Positions 47,575 to 56,932 of a stretch of 64,000 nt of DNA are shown here, one piece after another. A program made the position numbers and the translations under genes. A model generated the notes under the pieces. The model saw nothing but the letters and a program-made list of their open reading frames with translations, made no database searches and was not told where the DNA came from. This DNA comes from Janthinobacterium aquaticum (GTDB lineage Bacteria > Pseudomonadota > Gammaproteobacteria > Burkholderiales > Burkholderiaceae_D), in assembly GCF_009208565.1 (NCBI RefSeq), contig NZ_WFLK01000015.1, positions 147,697-211,696 of the forward strand. Reading direction: 5' to 3'. Numbering within the stretch: position 1 is the first letter of the stretch; each line of letters begins with the position of its first letter.

Positions 47575-47696
47575 AGTATCGTACGGTTATATCGTACTGT
47601 TCGAGGTGCAATCATTTGTAAGCGCGCTTGTCGCCGTGCGGCAGGCGCGCTGTAATAGGCTATCCCTTCTTTTGCTGTCCTGCCTGGAGCGCTGCC

Positions 47697-49538
47697 ATGC
47701 GTCCGAATTTCCTGCATACCCTGTGCGCCGTGGTGCTGACCTCGGCCTTTTCAATCGCTGTTGCTGATGATGATGTCGAGGCGCCCGAGCGCGTCGGCCG
47801 CATTTCCACGCTGGCCGGGCCGGTGCTGCTGCGCGCCGGCGACGGCGAGGCGCAAACGGCCCTGCTGAACTGGCCGATTACCTCCGACAACCGCATTACT
47901 ACCGAGCGCAACGGCCTGGCCGAGTTGCGCGTTGGCACTGTCGCCGTACGCCTGGATGCCGATTCGGAACTGGAAGTGAGCCAGCTGGACGACGACAGCT
48001 TCAGGCTGCACCTGAGCTATGGCAGCGTCAGCGTGCGGGTGCGCGACGCTGAGGCGCTGCGCGGTTTCGAGCTGACCACGGCCCAGGCGCGGGTCAGCCT
48101 GCGCGAGCCGGGCTGGGTGCGCGTTGACGCCGGGCGTCCGGCTGGCGTCAGTATCATCAGCGTGCTCGATGGCCAGGCCGACGTCGATGGCAGCATGGCC
48201 AGCATTACCGTGCAGGCGGGCAAACGGGTTGAATTGAGCAATGACGGCCTGAACACGGGGCCGCTGCAGCGTATTGCGTTCGATGACTGGCCGGAAAGCC
48301 TGCCCTCGGCCGCGCCCGCCTTGCGCTATGTGACGCAGGACATGACCGGTTACGAAGAACTGGACCGCTATGGCGCCTGGCAGGACAATACCGATTATGG
48401 GCCGCTGTGGCTGCCGCGTACGGTGCCGGCCGGCTGGGCGCCGTACAGCGACGGCCGCTGGAGCTGGATTGCGCCGTGGGGCTGGACCTGGATCGACAAT
48501 GCGCCGTGGGGTTATGCGCCGTCGCATTACGGCCGCTGGGTGCTGGTCGGCAAGCGCTGGGGCTGGGCGCCCGGGCGCGAACGGGTGCGCGGCGCCTGGG
48601 CGCCGGCGCTGGTGGGCTGGGTCGGCGGCAACCATCCGGCGCGCCCCGGCCAGCACGCCGGCCCAGGCGTGGGCTGGTTCCCGCTGTCGCCGCGCGACCA
48701 TTATGTGCCCGGCTACCGCGTCAGGCCCGATTATGCCTGGCGCGTCAACCGTATAGCCGAAGGACGCCGCCAGCTGCCTGGCGAGCGCGAGCGCCGTGAA
48801 GGCCTGACCATGCTGCCGGGCCAGCCGTTCGGCCCGCGCCGCATGGTCGATGTGCCGCGTGGCAGCCGCGTGACACTGCCGGCGCCGCAACTGACCAATA
48901 TGCCGCTCACCACGGCGCCGCCGCCAGGCCAGCCGCAGTGGCAGCGTCCGCAAGGCGAGCGCCGCGACACGGCGCCGCGCCCGGCATGGATCAATCGTCC
49001 GGGCCGCCTGCAGACCGATTCGCCTGACGTGAACAACGTGCACAATATGCGCACCGTGCGCGAAGACGACCGCCCTGGCTGGCGCAATCCACCGGGCGGC
49101 CAGGCGCCGGTGTTCAATCCGGCGGCGCCGCGTCCGCCGCAGGCGCGCCCGCCCATCGTGACGGCGCCCGCCGCGCCGGTCATGCCGGCCGCACCACCCA
49201 CGCCGGCAGCACCGCCCGCACCAGCCATGCCGGTCGTACCGGCTTTGCCGCCGGTACAGGATCAAGTGCGGCCCTGGCGGTCGGAGCGCGAAGGCCGCGA
49301 AGGACGGCCCGTGTTTGCGCCATCGGAGCAGATACGGCCCGAGCGCCGCGAACCGCGTGCCGAACGGCCTGACCCGCGCTCCGAGCCGCGACCTGAAGTG
49401 AGGACCGAGCCAAGGCCAGCGCCAAGAGCTGAAAGGCCCGACCCGCGTCCCGAGCGCGTGCGGGAACAGCGCGAAGCGAGGGAAAACCGCGAACAGCAGC
49501 GCCCGCAAAATAACCGGATGCGGCAAGTGGAGCCTTGA
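47697..49538 (+). CDS. FecR-domain / DUF6600 secreted protein with Pro-Arg-rich tail
   Basis: Exported protein of 613 aa. The signal peptide MRPNFLHTLCAVVLTSAFSIAVA is followed by a FecR-like beta-solenoid (about 35-190: RISTLAGPVLLRAGDGEAQTALLNWPI). A DUF6600 region with repeated W-x-P/W-G-W elements follows (RWSWIAPWGWTWIDNAPWGYAPSHYGRWV). From about residue 400 the chain is low-complexity Pro/Ala, then a highly charged Arg/Glu/Pro tail. GGAG precedes the ATG at 47697. The role is unknown; the composition suggests an extended, positively charged surface or envelope protein. Confidence 0.85.
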   Translation: MRPNFLHTLCAVVLTSAFSIAVADDDVEAPERVGRISTLAGPVLLRAGDGEAQTALLNWPITSDNRITTERNGLAELRVGTVAVRLDADSELEVSQLDDDSFRLHLSYGSVSVRVRDAEALRGFELTTAQARVSLREPGWVRVDAGRPAGVSIISVLDGQADVDGSMASITVQAGKRVELSNDGLNTGPLQRIAFDDWPESLPSAAPALRYVTQDMTGYEELDRYGAWQDNTDYGPLWLPRTVPAGWAPYSDGRWSWIAPWGWTWIDNAPWGYAPSHYGRWVLVGKRWGWAPGRERVRGAWAPALVGWVGGNHPARPGQHAGPGVGWFPLSPRDHYVPGYRVRPDYAWRVNRIAEGRRQLPGERERREGLTMLPGQPFGPRRMVDVPRGSRVTLPAPQLTNMPLTTAPPPGQPQWQRPQGERRDTAPRPAWINRPGRLQTDSPDVNNVHNMRTVREDDRPGWRNPPGGQAPVFNPAAPRPPQARPPIVTAPAAPVMPAAPPTPAAPPAPAMPVVPALPPVQDQVRPWRSEREGREGRPVFAPSEQIRPERREPRAERPDPRSEPRPEVRTEPRPAPRAERPDPRPERVREQREARENREQQRPQNNRMRQVEP

Positions 49539-49928
49539 GTGTTGCGCATTCCTGGCGTGCATTCTGCCCCTTTGTTCCGGCCATTCAGGCCGATATTTCT
49601 GCCATCCGTCACATGTCGCTGGCAACGGCAAGCGGTTTTCGCTAATCTGGCCTTACTGCAAAACGCAGCGGCGCAACTGCCGCCCCGACCAGCTAGCAAG
49701 CTGGCGCGGCGGGCGCGTCGAGACCAGACCGTGCTTTACCGCTATTTCCTTTTTTCCGATTTGAAATAGTTTTAGCCAGCCCTTGGGCTGGCTTTTTTTT
49801 GGGCGCGTGCATTTTCACCGGTGAAAGTCAGGCCCTGTCGGGCCTTGCGCTTGATTTTGGCTACAATGTCGGCATATAGCTTGCCTAAAGCAACGTTCAC
49901 CGCACTTTCCGCATCGATTGGATTTACC
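49539..49928. other. 390-base intergenic region
   Basis: No convincing gene. A 76-codon frame starting at a non-ATG codon right after the FecR-like gene has no homology pattern, no ribosome-binding site and a composition like flanking non-coding DNA. The region holds one strong terminator (49774-49800), then the leader of the DUF493 gene. Confidence 0.6.
49774..49800 (+). terminator. Rho-independent terminator
   Basis: Stem AGCCAGCCC/GGGCTGGCT (49774-49782 and 49785-49793) with a TT loop turn, followed by a run of T. It probably ends the transcript of the FecR/DUF6600 gene. Confidence 0.88.
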
Positions 49929-50204
49929 ATGCAAAACATTCCCCCCAGCGAATCGCTGATCGAGTATCCCAGCGACTTTCCCATCAAGGTGATGGGACCG
50001 ACCCATGTCGATTTCGCACCGACCATTACCGAGCTGATCATCAGCCATGACCCGACCTTCCACGCTGGCCGCCTGGAAGCGCGTCCTTCCGGCAAAGGCA
50101 ACTACACCGGCCTGACCGTGACCGTGCGCGCCGTCAGCCGTGAACAGCTCGACGCCCTCTATACGGCGCTGTCGGCCCATCCGATGGTCAAGATCGTCAT
50201 GTAA
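49929..50204 (+). CDS. ybeD: DUF493 family protein (YbeD)
   Basis: Small protein of 91 aa of the YbeD/DUF493 family, a ferredoxin-like ACT-type fold. Typical stretches are LIEYPSDFPIKVMG near residue 10 and SGKGNYTGLTVTVRAVSREQLDALYTALSAHPMVKIVM at the end. It sits 85 bp before lipB, the standard neighbourhood of this family, and is suspected of regulating lipoate metabolism. The start at 49929 fits the family N-terminus. Confidence 0.92.
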   Translation: MQNIPPSESLIEYPSDFPIKVMGPTHVDFAPTITELIISHDPTFHAGRLEARPSGKGNYTGLTVTVRAVSREQLDALYTALSAHPMVKIVM

Positions 50205-50289
50205 TGCGGGCGGTGCTGCCTGGCCAGGCTGACTGAAAAGCCGGCCTGGCTTATAATCATGGGTACACCGCACCACCACCGAATCTGTC

Positions 50290-51000
50290 ATGACCACCAA
50301 CGTCACTGAAGCGGCACTGATCCGCGAGCTCGGTCGCGTCGACTACGAGCCGACCTTTGCCGCCATGCGCGCCTTTACCGATGCGCGCAGCACTGAAACG
50401 CGCGATGAATTGTGGATCGTCGAGCATCCGCCCGTGTTTACGCTGGGCCTGGCCGCCGACCGCGGCCATCTGCTGGCCGGCAGCCTGATCGAAGAACAGG
50501 CGATCCCCGTGGTGCAGACCGACCGTGGCGGCGAAGTCACGTTTCACGGCCCTGGCCAGGTGGTGATTTACCTGCTGATGGATCTGCGCCGCAACAAGCC
50601 TGGCGGCAAGCTCTATGCGCGCCAGTTCGTGCATAAAATCGAGCAGGCCATCATCAATGTGCTGGCGGCGTATAATCTCGCGGGTGAGCGCATCGAGGGC
50701 GCGCCTGGTATTTACCTGGCCGGCGGACCCGACAAAGGCGCCAAGATCGCCGCGCTGGGCCTCAAGGTGCGCGGCAACGGCTGCACCTACCACGGCCTGT
50801 CGCTCAATGTGGCGATGGACCTGTCGCCGTTTTCCTGGATTAACCCCTGCGGCTATTCCGGCCTGAAAACGGTGGACATGCGCAGCCAGGGCGTGGACGT
50901 GCCGCTGCTCGACGTGCAGCGTGCGCTGGCCCGTGAACTGACCGTATTACTCGATGTACAGCAGAGCGCCGCAGGCGCATCTCAGGCAGCAGCTGCCTGA
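50290..51000 (+). CDS. lipB: octanoyltransferase
   Basis: Lipoate biosynthesis enzyme of 236 aa that transfers octanoyl from acyl carrier protein to lipoyl domains. The motifs [21 protein letters not shown], the active-site Lys region [23 protein letters not shown] and the catalytic Cys in WINPCGY are present. It precedes lipA by 37 bp. Confidence 0.96.
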   Translation: MTTNVTEAALIRELGRVDYEPTFAAMRAFTDARSTETRDELWIVEHPPVFTLGLAADRGHLLAGSLIEEQAIPVVQTDRGGEVTFHGPGQVVIYLLMDLRRNKPGGKLYARQFVHKIEQAIINVLAAYNLAGERIEGAPGIYLAGGPDKGAKIAALGLKVRGNGCTYHGLSLNVAMDLSPFSWINPCGYSGLKTVDMRSQGVDVPLLDVQRALARELTVLLDVQQSAAGASQAAAA

Positions 51001-51037
51001 GCAAACAAACCAACATGCCCGTCAAGGGCCAGCAGCC

Positions 51038-52054
51038 ATGACTTCTGAAACCGTTTCCAGTACCGCCCCCGCAGCCGCCGCCACGCCCGTGTACAACCCG
51101 AGCGAAAAGCAAAAAGGCGCCAGCAAGACTTCGCGTATTCCGATCAAGATTATTCCAATCGAGCAAGTCGAGCGCCTGAAAAAGCCGGACTGGATCCGCG
51201 TCAAGGCCGCTTCGGCCTCGACCCGTTTCTATGAAATCAAGGATACGCTGCGCGAAAACAAGCTGGTCACCGTGTGCGAAGAAGCAAGCTGCCCGAATAT
51301 CGGCGAATGCTTCGGCAAAGGTACCGCCACTTTCATGATCATGGGCGACAAGTGCACGCGCCGCTGCCCGTTCTGCGACGTCGGCCATGGCCGTCCTGAC
51401 CCGCTGGACAAGGAAGAGCCGGCCAACCTGTCGAAAACCATCGCCAAGCTGCGCCTGAACTACGTGGTGATCACCTCGGTCGACCGCGACGACCTGCGCG
51501 ACGGCGGCGCCGGCCATTTTGTCGAGTGCATCCAGCAGACGCGCGCGCTGTCGCCGAACACCCGCATCGAAGTGCTGGTGCCGGACTTCCGTGGCCGCCT
51601 GGAAAAAGCCCTGCTGCTGTTCAAGGACGGCCTGCCGGACGTCATGAACCACAACCTGGAAACGGCGCCGCGCCTGTACAAGGAAGCGCGCCCGGGTTCG
51701 GACTACATGCATTCGTTGAAACTGCTGAAAGACTTCAAGGCCATGTACCCTGACGTCAAGACCAAGTCCGGCATCATGGTCGGCCTCGGCGAGACCGACG
51801 AGGAAATCCTGCAGGTCATGCGCGACATGCGCGAGCACGATATCGACATGCTGACCATCGGCCAGTACCTGGCGCCATCAGACAGCCATCTGCCGGTACG
51901 CCGCTACGTGCACCCGGACGTGTTCAAGATGTTCGAAGCCGAAGCCTACAAGATGGGCTTTACCCACGCTGCCGTGGGCGCCATGGTGCGCAGTTCCTAC
52001 CATGCAGACGAGCAGGCGCATCTGGCTGGCGTGGAATCGGCGCTGAACGCCTAA
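51038..52054 (+). CDS. lipA: lipoyl synthase
   Basis: Radical SAM sulfur-insertion enzyme of 338 aa. The auxiliary cluster motif is [12 protein letters not shown] and the radical SAM motif is CTRRCPFC. The C-terminal [10 protein letters not shown] carries the serine ligand of the auxiliary cluster. The ATG at 51038 gives the usual length; an in-frame upstream start would overlap lipB. A strong terminator follows. Confidence 0.96.
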   Translation: MTSETVSSTAPAAAATPVYNPSEKQKGASKTSRIPIKIIPIEQVERLKKPDWIRVKAASASTRFYEIKDTLRENKLVTVCEEASCPNIGECFGKGTATFMIMGDKCTRRCPFCDVGHGRPDPLDKEEPANLSKTIAKLRLNYVVITSVDRDDLRDGGAGHFVECIQQTRALSPNTRIEVLVPDFRGRLEKALLLFKDGLPDVMNHNLETAPRLYKEARPGSDYMHSLKLLKDFKAMYPDVKTKSGIMVGLGETDEEILQVMRDMREHDIDMLTIGQYLAPSDSHLPVRRYVHPDVFKMFEAEAYKMGFTHAAVGAMVRSSYHADEQAHLAGVESALNA

Positions 52055-52080
52055 GAGCCTCGCAAGCTGCTTCATCATCA

Positions 52081-52108
52081 CCGCCCGCATTGCCGGGCGG
52101 TTTTTTTT
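52081..52108 (+). terminator. Rho-independent terminator
   Basis: Stem CCGCCCG/CGGGCGG (52081-52087 and 52094-52100) with a six-base loop followed by eight T. It lies 26 bp after lipA. Confidence 0.9.
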
Positions 52109-52183
52109 GCCTGTGTGAAACGTGAACCGCCAGCAAGGCGCAATGTTTATACTCGCACAATCGGATCAACGGAAGGAGTGGGC

Positions 52184-52846
52184 ATGGATGTGCGCATTGA
52201 AGCATCGTGGAAACAGCAGTTGCAGCAGCAGTTCGAGCAGCCGTGGTGGGACAGCCTGGCAGCGTTTGTGAAGGAGGAATATGCGGCCGGACCGTGTTTT
52301 CCTGCCGGTAAAAACATTTTTCGCGCGTTTGACCTGACGCCGTTCGACCAGGTCAAGGTGGTGATCCTGGGTCAGGATCCGTATCACACGCCGGGCGCGG
52401 CCATGGGACTGTGCTTCTCGATACCCGATGGCACCCGGCCGCAGCCTAGCCTGCGCAATATTATCAAGGAGCTGGCCAGCGACGTGGGCGTGCAGCGCAC
52501 TCATACCGACCTGACCGACTGGGCCGAACAGGGCGTGTTTTTGCTTAACAGCGTGCTGACGGTGCGCTCGGGCGAGGCCGGCTCGCATGCCGGCAAAGGC
52601 TGGGAAAAGCTGACCGACAGCGCCATTGCCCGCCTGTCGGCCGAGCGTGAAGGCGTGGTCTTCATCCTGTGGGGATCGTATGCGATTGCCAAGCGCGCGC
52701 TGATCGATGCGGGCAAGCATCTGATTCTGACAGCGCCGCATCCGTCCCCGCTATCGGCGCACCGCGGTTTCTTTGACAGCAAACCGTTCAGCCAGGCCAA
52801 TGCCTATCTGCAGGCCAATGGCCAGGCGCCCATCGTGTGGGCTTAA
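52184..52846 (+). CDS. ung: uracil-DNA glycosylase (family 1)
   Basis: Base-excision repair enzyme of 220 aa. The catalytic motif GQDPYHTPGAAMGLCFS contains the water-activating Asp. HPSPLSAHRGF is the DNA-intercalation loop, and LWGSYA is also present. AAGGAG precedes the ATG at 52184, which excludes an upstream GTG. A REP-like repeat follows 13 bases after the stop. Confidence 0.95.
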   Translation: MDVRIEASWKQQLQQQFEQPWWDSLAAFVKEEYAAGPCFPAGKNIFRAFDLTPFDQVKVVILGQDPYHTPGAAMGLCFSIPDGTRPQPSLRNIIKELASDVGVQRTHTDLTDWAEQGVFLLNSVLTVRSGEAGSHAGKGWEKLTDSAIARLSAEREGVVFILWGSYAIAKRALIDAGKHLILTAPHPSPLSAHRGFFDSKPFSQANAYLQANGQAPIVWA

Positions 52847-52858
52847 GCCAACGTTGTT

Positions 52859-52945
52859 GTCGGATTACGCCGCTGCGCGGCTAATCCGACCTACGTCAGG
52901 GTAAAAAACGCGTAGGTCGGATTAGCGCAGAGCGCGTAATCCGAC
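52859..52945. repeat. REP-like intergenic repeat, copy A
   Basis: Two hairpins in inverted order, each with GTCGGATTA and TAATCCGAC arms: 52859-52890, and 52917-52945. They are linked by CTACG ... CGTAG. It belongs to the same family as copies at 56129-56240 and 63788-63885. It lies between ung and the convergent TonB-receptor gene. Confidence 0.85.
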
Positions 52946-52968
52946 ACCACCACGGACGCGTTACGTGC

Positions 52969-55134
52969 TTAAAAACTCGTCGACAGCCCTGCATAAATGC
53001 TGCGGCGGGCGCCGTACTGCGGCGCGCCCACGCCGACACCGGAACCGTCGCGCAGCAGGTAGGACTTGTCGAACAGATTGATCAGCGCCAGGCGTCCTTC
53101 CACCTTGCCGACCGGCGTGTTTTTCCACGTATGCGTCACGGCCGTATTGACCGTGAAGTAGCGCGGCAGATGGCCCGAGTTCGGTGCGCCGCCATCGGGT
53201 GTCATGCGCAGACCGCTGCCATACAGGAAGTCAGCGCTCACTTGTGAATCGCCAAAGTGATAGTGGCCGCCACCGGACAGTGTCATCGTCTGGTCGTGAT
53301 CGAGGTAGACATAGTTGTTGCGGATATAGTTCAGCTCATCGGCACCGAACAGCGACTGGCCGGACACGATATTGCGGCCCTGCGCCTTCTGGGTGCTGGC
53401 GTTCATGAACAGGCCCCAGTCTTTTTCACTGTAGATGGCCGACAGTTCCAGGCCCTTGGCATAGCCCTGTGCGTAGTTGAACGGGCTCAGGATCAGCGCC
53501 TGGCCGAACTGGCCTTCATCCAACAGGTTGCTGATTTTCTTGTAGTAGGCATCGGCCGTGACGGTCAGCTTGGATGTCAGCTGGTGGCTGATGCCGATAT
53601 CGTAGTAATGCGTGCGCTCGGCCTTGACGTTGTCCGAGGTGGCGATTTCCGGTGCATTGGTGGTGTTGGCATACAGGTCGATGCTTTTTTGCGCAGCCAG
53701 TTCCTGCGGCGGCGGCGTGAAGTAGCGCGAATAGCCGGCGTGCACGGCGGTGCCTGGCGCCAGTTGGTAGGCCAGGTTGACGCGCGGGCTCCACTGTTGC
53801 TCGCTGGTATAGGCGTTGACCTTGTCGAAACGTGCGCCGTAGTTCAGCGTCAGCGGCTTGCTGATATGCCATTCGTCCTGCAGGTAGAAGCTGGCCAGGG
53901 TGCCGGTCTTGCCGCTGTTGTCCTGCACCGAAATCGGCGTGGTCGAACTTTGCTGGCCATTGTCATCGGTCGGGAACACGCCGACCGTATTGTCGCTGGT
54001 GGTTTTCTGGCGCGTATAGGCCAGGCCGGCGCGCAGCGTATGGTCCTGGTGCAGCTTGTAGCTGATGTCGAACTGGGCGCCCGAGGCGCTGTTGGAACGG
54101 CGCGAATCGGAGGCCACGCCGTTATAGATCAGGTCGCCAACCGGGTCGGGCGTGAAATGCAGCTGCGAATACTGGTGGAAGGCCGACACCTGGTAGTTCA
54201 GGTCGCCCATGCTCTTTTGCAGCGACAGCACCAGGAAGCGGTTCACTTCGCGCTGGTTTTCATCGAGCTGCGACGATGGCAGCGTTGAGGTGCCGGCGGC
54301 GGCATCGCTGCGGCCAGCCAGGCTGAACGCTGGCGCCTGGTCAGGGTTGTTGGGAATCTGGAAGCGGCCGTTGTAGGTGCCGAACATGGCGCCCAGTCGG
54401 GTATTGTCGTCGAGGAAATACGACAGATTGCCGAACGACTTGTTCTGGCGCGTCTTGTCGTGCAGCGCGTTGCGGGTCGGCTGTGGGTTTTCCACGCCCA
54501 GCGCATTGCCCAGGTAGCTGCCGGACAGGTAATAATTGAATTTGCCGACACTGCCAAAAAATTCGGCACTCGGTTCGACATGGTCGTGGCTGCCGACCAT
54601 GATGCCGATGCGCCCACCCGGGGTCATGCCGCCTTCCTTGGTTTCAATATCGACAATGCCCGCCGTGCGCAGGCCGAACTGGGCCGGCAAGGCGCCGGTA
54701 ATGAAGTCGGTCTTGTCGATCAGGCGCGTGTCGATCGACTGGCCGAAGCCGCTGATGCTTTCCGGCAGCTGCACACCATTGATGCGGTACTGCACGTTGG
54801 CATGGTCGTCGCGGACATGCAGCGCGCCCGAGCCTTTCGAGTCCTGCGATACGCCAGGCAGGCGCAGCAGCACTTCATTGAACGGCGTATTGTCGCCCTG
54901 GCCCAGCATGTCGACCATATGGCTGTCGATGCTGTAGATGGTGGTGCCGACCTTGGGCGACAGTTCGATGCGGGCGCTGCGCAGGTGGGCCGAGGTGACC
55001 TCGACTTTTTGCATGTCGGCTGGTGCAGCGTCAGGGGCGGTCGTGTCAGGGGTAGCGTCAGCGGCAAAGGCTGGGACAGCAAACAGGCTGGCAATGGCGA
55101 GCGACAGCGCGCTCAGGCGTGGAGTGTGTTGCAT
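52969..55134 (-). CDS. TonB-dependent outer-membrane receptor
   Basis: Outer-membrane receptor of 721 aa. The signal peptide MQHTPRLSALSLAIASLFAVPAFA is followed by a TonB-box-like MQKVEVTSAHLRSARIELSP, a plug domain (FNEVLLRLPGVSQDSKGSGALHVRDDHANVQYRINGVQLPESISGFGQ) and a 22-strand barrel ending in SIYAGLSTSF with terminal Phe. GAGG precedes the ATG at 55134. The ligand is unknown. It follows a small membrane protein with a Cys-X2-Cys motif by 87 bp, a pairing often seen around metal uptake. Confidence 0.92.
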   Translation of the reverse strand: MQHTPRLSALSLAIASLFAVPAFAADATPDTTAPDAAPADMQKVEVTSAHLRSARIELSPKVGTTIYSIDSHMVDMLGQGDNTPFNEVLLRLPGVSQDSKGSGALHVRDDHANVQYRINGVQLPESISGFGQSIDTRLIDKTDFITGALPAQFGLRTAGIVDIETKEGGMTPGGRIGIMVGSHDHVEPSAEFFGSVGKFNYYLSGSYLGNALGVENPQPTRNALHDKTRQNKSFGNLSYFLDDNTRLGAMFGTYNGRFQIPNNPDQAPAFSLAGRSDAAAGTSTLPSSQLDENQREVNRFLVLSLQKSMGDLNYQVSAFHQYSQLHFTPDPVGDLIYNGVASDSRRSNSASGAQFDISYKLHQDHTLRAGLAYTRQKTTSDNTVGVFPTDDNGQQSSTTPISVQDNSGKTGTLASFYLQDEWHISKPLTLNYGARFDKVNAYTSEQQWSPRVNLAYQLAPGTAVHAGYSRYFTPPPQELAAQKSIDLYANTTNAPEIATSDNVKAERTHYYDIGISHQLTSKLTVTADAYYKKISNLLDEGQFGQALILSPFNYAQGYAKGLELSAIYSEKDWGLFMNASTQKAQGRNIVSGQSLFGADELNYIRNNYVYLDHDQTMTLSGGGHYHFGDSQVSADFLYGSGLRMTPDGGAPNSGHLPRYFTVNTAVTHTWKNTPVGKVEGRLALINLFDKSYLLRDGSGVGVGAPQYGARRSIYAGLSTSF

Positions 55135-55221
55135 GAAAACCTCGAAAATAGTCAACGCCAGGCAGCCACGCGCCTTGGCGCAGTGTGGCAATGCCTGAAA
55201 AAAAGAAAAACAGCGTGGGAA

Positions 55222-55566
55222 CTACAGCGAGGTTGGCGGCGGGCCACGTACGGGCGGCAGCAGGATGGCAAATACGGGCGCCAGTGCTGGTGGCGCAGCC
55301 GTCAGCAGGCGGTATGGCAGCAATAGCGCGGGCGGTTCCACCAGCACCGGTGGTACGGCCAGGTCGGCCACCTTGTCGATGGCGGTCATGCACAGCGCGC
55401 ACTCTTCCGCATCGAGACTGGTCTTGTGCAGATGCGACGCGGCAGTCGACAGCAGCAACACCAGCGCCAGCGCGCTGAACAGCGCGACGCACAACTGCCA
55501 TGGCGAACGCGCCAGGGTGTGAACCTGGTGACGTGCTGGCTGGTTGATGTGCTGGCGTGATGACAT
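55222..55566 (-). CDS. small membrane protein with CxxC motif (DUF2946-like)
   Basis: Protein of 114 aa. One hydrophobic helix (WQLCVALFSALALVLLLSTAA) is followed by SHLHKTSLDAEECALCMTA, with paired His and a C-X2-C motif, then a proline-rich tail. The layout is like the DUF2946 proteins that often lie beside TonB-dependent metal receptors. The start at 55566 gives the membrane helix early in the chain. It is in the same direction as the receptor and probably co-transcribed. Metal binding is an inference. Confidence 0.68.
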   Translation of the reverse strand: MSSRQHINQPARHQVHTLARSPWQLCVALFSALALVLLLSTAASHLHKTSLDAEECALCMTAIDKVADLAVPPVLVEPPALLLPYRLLTAAPPALAPVFAILLPPVRGPPPTSL

Positions 55567-55709
55567 GGGCGAATAGTAACAAGAAAATGGTGGTGCTGTC
55601 AGCCAGTTGCAATTGATTTGCTTTATAGCCTGGCCGGGGGTGACCGTAAAAGTTGCTATGATCGTGCTGTCGTGTTCTGTCGTATTAATAACAAGGATCA
55701 AGCGAGACC

Positions 55710-56132
55710 ATGAGCAAACCCGAGATTACCCTGGAATTATTCAACCAGCGCGGCGTCGGCCGCCTGCCCGGCCACCTGGGCATTGTTGTCACCGATATCG
55801 GCGACGGCCAGCTGACAGCCGAGCTGCCGGTGCTGTCGCATCTGCTGGCGCCCAACGGCTATCTGCATGCCGGCAGCGTGGTGACGCTGGCTGATACCGC
55901 TTCCGGCTACGGCTGCATCGCCAACCTGCCGGAAGGGGCCAGCAACTTCACCACCATCGAGCTTAAATCGAATCACCTGGGCACGGCGCGCGACGGCACC
56001 ATTACCTGCACCGCCCGCGTCGAGCACAAGGGGCGCAATACGCAGGTCTGGGACGCGGTGGTGAAAAGCAAGGAAACCGGCAAGACAATTGCGCTGTTTC
56101 GCTGCACGCAGATGATTTTGTATCCGAAGTAG
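55710..56132 (+). CDS. PaaI-family hotdog thioesterase
   Basis: Single hotdog-fold domain of 140 aa. The active-site-type segment is NGYLHAGSVVTLADTASGYGC (H-x-G and downstream acidic residue), followed by TTIELKSNHLGTAR and TCTARVEHKGRNTQVWDAVVKS. It probably hydrolyses an acyl-CoA; the substrate is unknown. AAGGATCAAGCGAGACC precedes the ATG. Its stop codon TAG is the first bases of REP-like repeat copy B. Confidence 0.9.
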   Translation: MSKPEITLELFNQRGVGRLPGHLGIVVTDIGDGQLTAELPVLSHLLAPNGYLHAGSVVTLADTASGYGCIANLPEGASNFTTIELKSNHLGTARDGTITCTARVEHKGRNTQVWDAVVKSKETGKTIALFRCTQMILYPK

Positions 56133-56240
56133 GTCGGATTAGGCCGCGCCGCGTAGGCCCTTTGGGCCGTAATCCGACGACATTGTTGGCGCCTGCGGTG
56201 ATGTCGGATTACGGCCCCGCAGGGGCCTAATCCGACCTAC
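56129..56240. repeat. REP-like intergenic repeat, copy B
   Basis: A 112-bp palindromic element from GTAGGTCGGATTAGG to CCTAATCCGACCTAC with two internal GTCGGATTA/TAATCCGAC hairpins and a GACATTGTTGGCGCC centre shared with copy C. It fills the whole gap between two convergent genes, and its GTAG/CTAC ends supply both stop codons. Confidence 0.88.
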
Positions 56241-56932
56241 AGCCTCACCCAACTACCCTTGTACAGCACCGGCCCGGTCGGTCCGTTCGGATCAGGCGAG
56301 CCGCCCTTCGGTTCAAGCGTCACGGCCAGCAGCGCCACGTCGCTGCCCAGTGCGCGCTCGTTCAGCGCCAGTTTCACGCTGCCCTTGTCGGCCAGCAGGC
56401 CCAGCGAGCGCGGGTTGCCGCTTTTCGGCACGGCCCACAGTTCCAGGTCGCGGTCGCTTGGTACTGGTGCGTTGCCGACCATACGTACTTCCAGCGCGCC
56501 GTGGCGGCTGTCGGCCGTGGCCAGCATGACAGCCTGCGATTTTTCGTCCGTCAGGCTGGCAACATAGGCAATCTGCGGCGCGTCGAACAAACGCATGGCC
56601 ATCACCACCACCAGCAGTGCGGCGATGGCGCTGGAAGCCATGCCCAGCGAACGCCAGAACGACAGTGAATCGCGCCACAGCGACCAGCCACCCTGCGGTG
56701 ACAAATGCAGGCGCTGTTCGATCTGCTGCCATACGCGCCGCGGCGGCGTGACCGGTTTGGCAAATTCAGCCATCGGTTCCAGGCGCTGGCGCCACTCGGC
56801 CGTGATATGGCGCAGGTCAGCGTCGTTGTGCAGCCAGCCTTCGAAGCGCCTGCGTGCGCCACCCTTGAGCGTACCGAGCACGTATTCGGACGCCAGCTTC
56901 TGGCGCAGTACATCGTTGCCGCGGATATTCAT
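56237..56932 (-). CDS. RskA-type anti-sigma factor
   Basis: Membrane protein of 231 aa. The N-terminal cytoplasmic part (1-90; LASEYVLGTLKGGARRRFEGWL) resembles the sigma-binding domain of anti-sigma-K factors without a zinc HX3CX2C site. One transmembrane helix (ASSAIAALLVVVMAMRLF) and a periplasmic RskA C-terminal domain (LEVRMVGNAPVPSDRDLELWAVPKSGNPRSLGLLADKG) follow. Its start overlaps the sigma-factor stop (ATGA). Its stop comes from repeat copy B. Confidence 0.9.
   Translation of the reverse strand: MNIRGNDVLRQKLASEYVLGTLKGGARRRFEGWLHNDADLRHITAEWRQRLEPMAEFAKPVTPPRRVWQQIEQRLHLSPQGGWSLWRDSLSFWRSLGMASSAIAALLVVVMAMRLFDAPQIAYVASLTDEKSQAVMLATADSRHGALEVRMVGNAPVPSDRDLELWAVPKSGNPRSLGLLADKGSVKLALNERALGSDVALLAVTLEPKGGSPDPNGPTGPVLYKGSWVRL

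Noticed and set aside
49539..49769. 76-codon open frame after the FecR/DUF6600 gene
   Set aside because: Non-ATG start without ribosome-binding site and no homology pattern; treated as intergenic.
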